Shown piece after piece: positions 46,736-52,024 of a DNA stretch of 52,024 bases; the first letter of the stretch is position 1, and every line of letters starts with the position of its first letter. The translations under genes were made by a program, and so were the position numbers. This DNA is from Melioribacter roseus (GTDB taxonomy: Bacteria; Bacteroidota; Ignavibacteria; Ignavibacteriales; Melioribacteraceae): NCBI GenBank assembly GCA_020726285.1, contig DYSW01000009.1, positions 4,551-56,574 of the forward strand, read 5' to 3'. The notes under the pieces are model-generated. The model was not told the origin of the DNA, searched no databases, and saw only the letters and a program-made list of their open reading frames with translations.

Positions 46736-47020
46736 ATGCGATTTGGACAAGTAATCGGAACAATTTGGGCAACCAAAAAGTATGAAACATTGCAAAGTTA
46801 CAAAATGCAGTTATTGCAACCGTTAGATTTTACGTACCAAAAAATTGGAGATCCAATAATTGCTATTGATACAATTGGGGCAGGACCGGAAGAATTTGTT
46901 ATTTATGCAACTTCCAGCGAAGCAGTAATTCCAATGAAAGTTGACCACGCACCGGTTGATGCCGCAATCGTTGGAATAGTTGATAGTGTTAATCTTGAAA
47001 TAAAAGGAGATGTGAATTGA
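46736..47020 (+). CDS. Second BMC vertex protein, EutN/CcmL family
   Basis: A 94-aa paralogue of the preceding gene, starting at the base after its stop. Motifs: [20 protein letters not shown] (residues 4-23), [10 protein letters not shown] (48-57) where the usual GAGVGE has become GAGPEE, and [11 protein letters not shown] (73-83). The two proteins clearly arose by duplication but have diverged in the pore-side loop and in the SSARQ region (here SSEAVIPM), so they may form different pentamers or a mixed one. Its stop overlaps the rpoD start (TTGA). Confidence 0.9.
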   Translation: MRFGQVIGTIWATKKYETLQSYKMQLLQPLDFTYQKIGDPIIAIDTIGAGPEEFVIYATSSEAVIPMKVDHAPVDAAIVGIVDSVNLEIKGDVN

Positions 47021-47871
47021 AAATTACAAAGCAATTTACAAACAGGGAAAGTCAGTCGCTTGATAAATATTTACAAGAAATTGGAAAAGTTGACTTACTT
47101 TCACCTAACCAAGAAATTGAATTAGCGATTGAAATAAAAAAGAACAATCAGCACGCATTAGAAAGACTTGTCAAAGCTAATTTACGATTTGTAGTTAGTG
47201 TGGCAAAACAATATCAGAATCAAGGATTATCACTTGGCGATTTGATAAATGAAGGAAATCTTGGCTTAATAAAAGCCGCAAAAAGATTTGACGAAACTCG
47301 CGGATTTAAATTTATTTCCTATGCAGTCTGGTGGATTCGGCAGTCAATTTTGCAAGCACTCGCAGAACAATCAAGAATTGTCCGTTTACCTTTGAACAGA
47401 GTTGGAGCCCTAAATAAAATTGGAAAAGCATATAGTAATCTTGAACAAGAATACGAACGCGAACCAAGTGCTCAGGAATTAGCAAAAGAATTAGATATGG
47501 ATGTAAATGAAGTTGCTGATACTTTAAAAATTTCTGGTCGCCATGTTTCAATGGATGCTCCGTTTCAACAAGGGGAAGATAACAGATTACTTGACGTTTT
47601 GGTAAACGAGCATCAACCTGCACCAGACCACAAGTTAATGGAAGATTCACTAAAAGATGAAATTGATAGAGCTTTATCAACATTAACAGAAAGAGAAGGT
47701 GAAGTTATCAAATTGTATTTTGGTTTAAATTCCGAACATTCGCTTACTCTTGAAGAAATTGGTGAAAAATTTAATTTAACACGTGAAAGAGTTCGCCAAA
47801 TAAAGGAAAAAGCAATTAGAAGGTTACGACACGCTTCGCGTAGTAAGAACTTAAGAGCATATTTGGGCTAA
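47017..47871 (+). CDS. rpoD: Primary RNA polymerase sigma factor (short RpoD/SigA type)
   Basis: Group 1 sigma factor, 284 aa, lacking region 1.1 as in Bacteroidota/Chlorobi primary sigmas. Region 1.2 is at about residues 14-30 ([17 protein letters not shown]), regions 2.1-2.4 at about 45-115 ([37 protein letters not shown]), then region 3. Region 4.2 is at about 244-270 with [20 protein letters not shown]. The TTG start at 47017 lies in the stop region of the second BMC-P gene (4-nt overlap), so translation is probably coupled to it. Confidence 0.95.
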   Translation: MKITKQFTNRESQSLDKYLQEIGKVDLLSPNQEIELAIEIKKNNQHALERLVKANLRFVVSVAKQYQNQGLSLGDLINEGNLGLIKAAKRFDETRGFKFISYAVWWIRQSILQALAEQSRIVRLPLNRVGALNKIGKAYSNLEQEYEREPSAQELAKELDMDVNEVADTLKISGRHVSMDAPFQQGEDNRLLDVLVNEHQPAPDHKLMEDSLKDEIDRALSTLTEREGEVIKLYFGLNSEHSLTLEEIGEKFNLTRERVRQIKEKAIRRLRHASRSKNLRAYLG

Positions 47872-47872
47872 T

Positions 47873-48544
47873 TTGAAACTAAAAATTGTAATATTATTTT
47901 TGTTGGGAACATCCTTAAATATTTTTACTTCAGGATGTTCAGCAACAAGCAAAATAGAGCGATATAAACAAAAAGAGATTGAAATCCAACAATTGGATAC
48001 AAATGTAGTTCGTTTTACTGCCCAAGAAGATACAACATCCCATAAGTTTGAACCGGAAGAGCAACCTGAATTTGATGAAATTCCCAGTGAAGATATTAAA
48101 ATTGATGAACAAAAATTTGCTGAGGAATTTGCTAATCTTGAGCAATCAAACATTCCACACTCTACAAAAGAAGAAATTCTACTTGAAATTATTAAATATT
48201 TGAAAACTCCTTATAAGTATGGAGGCAAATCAACCGCTGGAATGGATTGTTCGGGATTTACATCGAGTGTTTATATGAATTCCATAAATTTGGCTTTACC
48301 ACGTACAGCTCGTGAACAATTTCAAATTGGCGAAAAAATTGTAAAAGATTCTTTATTGTTTGGTGATTTAGTCTTTTTTAACACTTCTCGAAAAGTAAAA
48401 CCAGGCCATGTGGGAATTTATATTGGAGATAACAAATTTGCACATGCAAGCAGAACAAACGGAGTTGGGATCACTTCACTTGAAGAAAAATACTACAAAA
48501 AACGATATATGGGAGCAAAAAGAATTAATCAATTTGAAGATTAA
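47873..48544 (+). CDS. NlpC/P60 family lipoprotein, putative cell-wall endopeptidase
   Basis: A 223-aa envelope protein. A signal peptide with lipobox FTSGC (Cys22) indicates a lipoprotein. A low-complexity acidic linker (about residues 40-95) leads to an NlpC/P60 domain with catalytic Cys126 (GGKSTAGMDCSGFTSSVYM), His179 (KPGHVGIYIGD) and a third polar residue probably near His191 (FAHASRTNG). It likely cuts peptide stems of peptidoglycan at the periplasmic face. The TTG start at 47873 is 1 nt after the rpoD stop, making it the last gene of the coupled string. Confidence 0.88.
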   Translation: MKLKIVILFLLGTSLNIFTSGCSATSKIERYKQKEIEIQQLDTNVVRFTAQEDTTSHKFEPEEQPEFDEIPSEDIKIDEQKFAEEFANLEQSNIPHSTKEEILLEIIKYLKTPYKYGGKSTAGMDCSGFTSSVYMNSINLALPRTAREQFQIGEKIVKDSLLFGDLVFFNTSRKVKPGHVGIYIGDNKFAHASRTNGVGITSLEEKYYKKRYMGAKRINQFED

Positions 48545-48547
48545 TAG

Positions 48548-48844
48548 TTTTTTCAAATAAAAAATAATCGATATTTTTTTAGAAGAAATTGGCAAATAAT
48601 TCTTCAAGTAGGCAAAAATGACACAACATCTCAAATTAATTGGGATTTGAAAAATGAAAATAGAAAAAGGGTTGCAAGTGGAGTGTATCTTGCCGTTGTT
48701 GAAAATAAAAAATTAAGAGAAAAAACATTGAAATTTGCAATAATACAAGGTGCTAAATTAAAAAAAGTGAATTTTACTGAAGTTAAATTACTAAAACGAA
48801 AAATCATTTTGGAAAGATATGTTTCCTTGAATATATTTGATTAA
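48548..48844 (+). pseudogene. Decayed FlgD/T9SS-type C-terminal sorting-domain fragment
   Basis: The frame is open from just after the TAG at 48545 to the stop ending at 48844 but has no plausible start. It encodes NWQIILQVGKNDTTSQINWD, then VASGVYLAVVENKKLREKTL and KFAIIQ. The pattern W-D-x-x-N-E-N-x-x-R-V-A-S-G-V-Y and the K-F-A-I-I-Q strand are typical of FlgD-like domains ending secreted proteins of Bacteroidota/Ignavibacteria. A non-homologous basic tail follows, so the end is also altered. I see no upstream passenger domain. A short real protein starting at TTG 48647 is less likely. Confidence 0.55.
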
Positions 48845-48864
48845 TTAAAGAAAAAAGTTCAAAT

Positions 48865-49629
48865 ATGGTTGATTTAACAGATTACAAACGCTTCGCGAAA
48901 TACTTCGCTATTTCCCTTTTAACTTACGTGTTTTTTGTAGATTGGGTAATTCCTTCAAATTATTACGTTCCATCTACTTTTTTTGTTTTGGAATCGGCGT
49001 ACACAATGATCGTTGACTACAAATTCTTGAACGCAGTTGGTTTAACATTTGCCACAACACTTTTTGTCCCATTGGGTGGATTTGCGTGTTTTTTACTCAC
49101 AAAATACGGAGTTATAAAATTTGCACTTCGAAATAATTGGAGTAGTATTTTAACCCTTACTTTTCGTATAATTCCTTACATAATGATTCCATTTCTTTTT
49201 ACACAAGTATTTGGAAGTTCAATAATCTTTCAATTTTTGTTTTTAATAATTGTTGGCGGAATTGAACAAAAAATCTTTATGTTTGACACAATTTCAAAAC
49301 TCGACCGAAATTTCATTTCTGCAGGAAAAAGTTTGGGTTTGAGTGATAAAGAAATTTATAGCGATATGTTAGGACAAATGCTTTTGCCATTTGTATTTGG
49401 AAAAATTCACTACCTATTTCTTTCAGCTTGGGGTTATTCCATTCTTTTCGAGATTATCTCAGGAAATTACGGTTTGGGCACTTTGCTAATAAAATCATTG
49501 GAATTCCACGATATGGCAATGTTGTTTTTGATATTTTTTGTAATTGCGGTATTAATTTATTTAAGCGGTTTCGCTTTCAAATTAGTTGAGAAAAAAGTTA
49601 TTTATTGGATACCAGATGAAATTAAATAA
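48865..49629 (+). CDS. ABC transporter permease (SsuC/TauC-like)
   Basis: A 254-aa inner-membrane protein with about six helices (residues about 10-27, 55-85, 95-118, 122-145, 180-205, 215-240). The coupling-helix (EAA-type) loop is recognisable as AGKSLGLSDKEIYSDMLGQM followed by LLPFVFGK (about residues 151-178), as in the nitrate/sulfonate/taurine permease family. The neighbour downstream is its presumed ATPase (14-nt overlap). No substrate-binding protein gene is in view, so substrate and direction are unknown. Confidence 0.75.
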   Translation: MVDLTDYKRFAKYFAISLLTYVFFVDWVIPSNYYVPSTFFVLESAYTMIVDYKFLNAVGLTFATTLFVPLGGFACFLLTKYGVIKFALRNNWSSILTLTFRIIPYIMIPFLFTQVFGSSIIFQFLFLIIVGGIEQKIFMFDTISKLDRNFISAGKSLGLSDKEIYSDMLGQMLLPFVFGKIHYLFLSAWGYSILFEIISGNYGLGTLLIKSLEFHDMAMLFLIFFVIAVLIYLSGFAFKLVEKKVIYWIPDEIK

Positions 49630-50383
49630 AGTTTTAGAATTAACCAGATTAACAAAAGATTACACAAACGAAAATGGTTATAAAATCCGATTATTCGAAG
49701 AAATGTCTTTTGATATTTACGAAAATCAATTTACAACAATTATTGCTCCAGTTGGTTCGGGAAAATCATCGCTTTTGCGAATTCTTGCTTTTGTTGATAC
49801 TGATTTTATAGGTGATTATCGCACATTTTCTGAATCAAGAGTTGTTCTAATTCCCGATACACCAACTTCATTTCAGTGGCAAAATGTATATGAAAATATA
49901 AAATATATCGGAAGAGATTTATCAGATTTAGAAATTCAAAAAATAATTGATAATGTTGGATTGGCTGGATATGAATCGCAATATCCACATCCAAGTGCAG
50001 TTGGTTTCCGATTGAGAATTTCGATTGCTCGTGCATTAGCCGCAAACGCATCTGTAATTCTACTAGATAATGTTTTTCACCTTATAAAAGATTACAAAAC
50101 TAAAATTGATCTTTTGCAATTATTGTGGAAATTGGATAAAATTTACGACAAAACAACGTTTGTATTTGCTACTGATGACATTTCTGAAGGAATATTTTTA
50201 GGCGAACAAATTCTGCTGATAAATAAATTCCCAGGAAAATTGGTGGAAATTATCGAGAATAGTAATCAAGAAGAGCGAAATGAAGATTATTTTCTAAATG
50301 CTGACTTTTTGAATCTAAGAAATGAAATAGAACAAAAAATGAAAGCAGTTTTGAATCAAAAAACACTAAATATTACGGCTTAG
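49616..50383 (+). CDS. ABC ATPase-like protein with degenerate catalytic motifs
   Basis: A 255-aa nucleotide-binding-domain protein from ATG 49616 (an in-frame ATG at 49586 lies within the permease gene and is less likely). Walker A is intact (APVGSGKSS, residues 44-52). The rest departs from active NBDs: no clear Q-loop glutamine ([11 protein letters not shown]), signature LSGG replaced by SAVG (127-130) although ISIARALA follows, Walker B ending LLDN (catalytic Glu to Asn152), and the H-loop THD replaced by TDD (186-188). It may bind ATP but hydrolyse it poorly. It overlaps the permease gene by 14 nt and ends 1 nt before the carboxylase gene. Confidence 0.8.
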   Translation: MKLNKVLELTRLTKDYTNENGYKIRLFEEMSFDIYENQFTTIIAPVGSGKSSLLRILAFVDTDFIGDYRTFSESRVVLIPDTPTSFQWQNVYENIKYIGRDLSDLEIQKIIDNVGLAGYESQYPHPSAVGFRLRISIARALAANASVILLDNVFHLIKDYKTKIDLLQLLWKLDKIYDKTTFVFATDDISEGIFLGEQILLINKFPGKLVEIIENSNQEERNEDYFLNADFLNLRNEIEQKMKAVLNQKTLNITA

Positions 50384-50384
50384 A

Positions 50385-51929
50385 ATGAAAGAAAATCTTG
50401 AAAAACTTTATAATTTAAGAGAAGAAGCACAACTCGGTGGTGGCGAAGATAGAATAAGAAAACAACACGAAAAAGGAAAATTTACAGCTCGCGAACGAAT
50501 AAATATGCTGCTTGATGAAGGTTCGTTTGATGAACTTGATATGTTTGTTACTCACCGTTCTTCCGATTTCGGACTTCAGGAACAAAAATTTCTTGGTGAT
50601 GGAGTTATTACAGGTTTTGGAAAAATTAACGGAAAATTGGTTGCTGTTTTTAGCCAAGATTTTACTGTTTTTGGTGGTTCACTTTCCGAAGCACATGCCG
50701 AAAAAATCTGTAAAATTATGGATTCTGCAATGAAATTGGGAATTCCAATAATTGGATTAAACGATTCTGGCGGTGCAAGAATTCAAGAAGGCGTTGTTTC
50801 ACTTGGCGGATATGCTGATATTTTTCTTCGAAACACACTCGCTTCTGGAGTAGTTCCACAAATTTCTGCTATTCTCGGACCAAGTGCTGGCGGCGCAGTT
50901 TATTCGCCAGCAATTACCGATTTCATTTTTATGGCTCGAAATTCAAGTTATATGTTTGTTACAGGACCAAATGTTGTGAAAACTGTAACTCACGAAGAAG
51001 TTTCATTCGAAGATTTAGGCGGCGCCGATACTCACGCAAGTAAAAGTGGCGTTGCACATTTTGCAATGGATAACGAAGTGGAAGTAATCGAAGGAATTCG
51101 CAAACTAATAAGTTTTTTCCCGCAAAATTGGAAAGATAAACCACAAGATAAATTTTTTGATTTCTCGCAAAATTATTCAGTTCCAGAATTGAACGAAATT
51201 ATTCCAGATAACCCAAACAAACCTTATGATATGAAAAAAATTATCAAACTATTGGTTGATGACGGTGAATTTTTTGAAGTTCATAAACAATACGCAGAAA
51301 ATATTCTTGTCGGATTTTCGCGAATAGGTGGAATGTCAATTGGAATTATTGCAAATCAACCTGCAGTTTTAGCTGGAGTTTTAGATATAAATTCATCTAA
51401 AAAAGCTGCTCGATTTGTTCGTTTTTGCGATGCTTTCAACATTCCTTTGCTTGTTTTGGAAGATGTTCCTGGATTTTTGCCTGGAACCGAACAAGAATGG
51501 AATGGAATTATTAGTAACGGAGCAAAATTATTATTTGCTTTCAGCGAAGCAACTGTACCAAAAATTACAATAATTACAAGAAAAGCTTATGGCGGAGCTT
51601 ACGATGTGATGAATTCAAAACATATTCGTGGAGATTTCAATTTTGCTTGGCCAACTTCAGAAATTGCAGTAATGGGACCAAAAGGAGCAGTTGAAATAAT
51701 TTTCAACAAAGAAATCAAAAATTCTGAAAATCCTGAAGCTAAAACTGAAGAATTGATTGAAGAATATCGCAAGAAATTTGCAAATCCATTTATTGCGGCT
51801 GAACGCGGTTATGTTGATGACATAATTGTTCCATCTGAAACAAGGTCGCGATTGATTAATGCATTCCAGACTTTGAAAACAAAAGTTGATCAAAATCCCA
51901 AAAAGAAACATTCTAACATTCCTTTGTAA
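50385..51929 (+). CDS. Acyl-CoA carboxylase beta subunit (PccB/MmdA type)
   Basis: Carboxyltransferase subunit that moves CO2 between biotin and an acyl-CoA such as propionyl-CoA, or acts in methylmalonyl-CoA decarboxylase; 514 aa, full length. The N-terminal half has [20 protein letters not shown] and the oxyanion sequence [38 protein letters not shown] is also typical. The C-terminal half has [20 protein letters not shown] and [23 protein letters not shown] follows the ATPase stop by 1 nt. Biotin carrier and biotin carboxylase genes are not in the window and might follow it. Exact substrate cannot be told from sequence. Confidence 0.92.
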   Translation: MKENLEKLYNLREEAQLGGGEDRIRKQHEKGKFTARERINMLLDEGSFDELDMFVTHRSSDFGLQEQKFLGDGVITGFGKINGKLVAVFSQDFTVFGGSLSEAHAEKICKIMDSAMKLGIPIIGLNDSGGARIQEGVVSLGGYADIFLRNTLASGVVPQISAILGPSAGGAVYSPAITDFIFMARNSSYMFVTGPNVVKTVTHEEVSFEDLGGADTHASKSGVAHFAMDNEVEVIEGIRKLISFFPQNWKDKPQDKFFDFSQNYSVPELNEIIPDNPNKPYDMKKIIKLLVDDGEFFEVHKQYAENILVGFSRIGGMSIGIIANQPAVLAGVLDINSSKKAARFVRFCDAFNIPLLVLEDVPGFLPGTEQEWNGIISNGAKLLFAFSEATVPKITIITRKAYGGAYDVMNSKHIRGDFNFAWPTSEIAVMGPKGAVEIIFNKEIKNSENPEAKTEELIEEYRKKFANPFIAAERGYVDDIIVPSETRSRLINAFQTLKTKVDQNPKKKHSNIPL

Positions 51930-52024
51930 ATGATTTTTTAGGAATCTTATCTTAAAATTAAGATGAATAAAACAATTAAATTTTTATTGAACGAAATTTT
52001 AGTTTCAATAAATATTAATCCAAC
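51930..52024 (+). other. Window end; possible start of another CDS
   Basis: After the carboxylase stop there is a 7-bp AT-rich inverted repeat (ATCTTAA/TTAAGAT, 51949-51964). An ATG at 51963 then opens a + frame of 20 codons that is still open at the window edge. The fragment is too short to identify, and no clear ribosome binding site precedes it. I see no convincing terminator. Confidence 0.3.

Noticed and set aside
48559-48580. A/T-only hairpin (AAAAAATA/TATTTTTT) after the NlpC gene as a terminator
   Set aside because: It has no G-C pairs, so the stem would be too weak; such pairings are expected by chance at this base composition.

Overview
The window is AT-rich (about one third G+C by eye). 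Every gene I can support lies on the + strand. Several features point to the Ignavibacteria/Chlorobi side of the Bacteroidota supergroup: a short primary sigma factor without region 1.1 (284 aa), S16 and L17 with long charged tails, an F-ATPase cluster that stops after the gamma subunit (atpD and atpC are not here), and a decayed FlgD/T9SS-type sorting-domain fragment. Clear GGAGG-type ribosome binding sites argue against a typical Bacteroidia/Flavobacteria genome. The taxon is inferred from gene content, not searched. TTG starts are unusually common (about 14 genes).

Layout: 0.1-1.5 kb has a 7-TM membrane protein, an unknown small protein and a bactofilin. 1.5-6.8 kb has the ATP synthase genes (two AtpI/AtpZ-like membrane proteins, then a, c, b, delta, alpha, gamma). 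6.8-10.5 kb has ffh-rpsP-khpA-rimM-trmD-rplS, closed by a strong terminator. 10.5-11.2 kb has a protein with a possible MqnA/periplasmic-binding fold. 11.3-12.0 kb has tRNA-Tyr, tRNA-Gly, tRNA-Thr, rpmG and tRNA-Trp. 12.0-42.2 kb is one almost unbroken run of the translation/transcription superoperon: secE-nusG-rplKAJL-rpoBC, rpsLG-fusA-tuf, the S10 and spc clusters with a tRNA-Gln gene between rplR and rpsE, secY-map-infA-rpmJ, rpsMKD-rpoA-rplQ. It ends at a strong terminator. Hairpins sit at rplL/rpoB, rpoC/rpsL (overlapping a good sigma70-type promoter) and tuf/rpsJ, where sub-operon output is probably adjusted.

42.3-52.0 kb is less conserved and holds the most interesting material. After engB comes a tightly coupled string: a membrane GAF-GAF-degenerate GGDEF protein, deoB, a 42-aa ORF, a PIN-like protein, two BMC-P (EutN/CcmL) vertex proteins, the primary sigma factor rpoD and an NlpC/P60 lipoprotein. 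Most junctions overlap by 1-14 nt or have no gap. No BMC hexamer (shell facet) gene is present, so the two pentamer genes are orphans placed between nucleoside-sugar metabolism and the housekeeping sigma factor. Then follow a decayed sorting-domain fragment, an ABC permease with an ATPase whose catalytic motifs are largely lost, and an acyl-CoA carboxylase beta subunit. The best candidate for an undescribed system is the deoB / 42-aa ORF / PIN / BMC-P / BMC-P / rpoD operon; the degenerate ABC pair is second.
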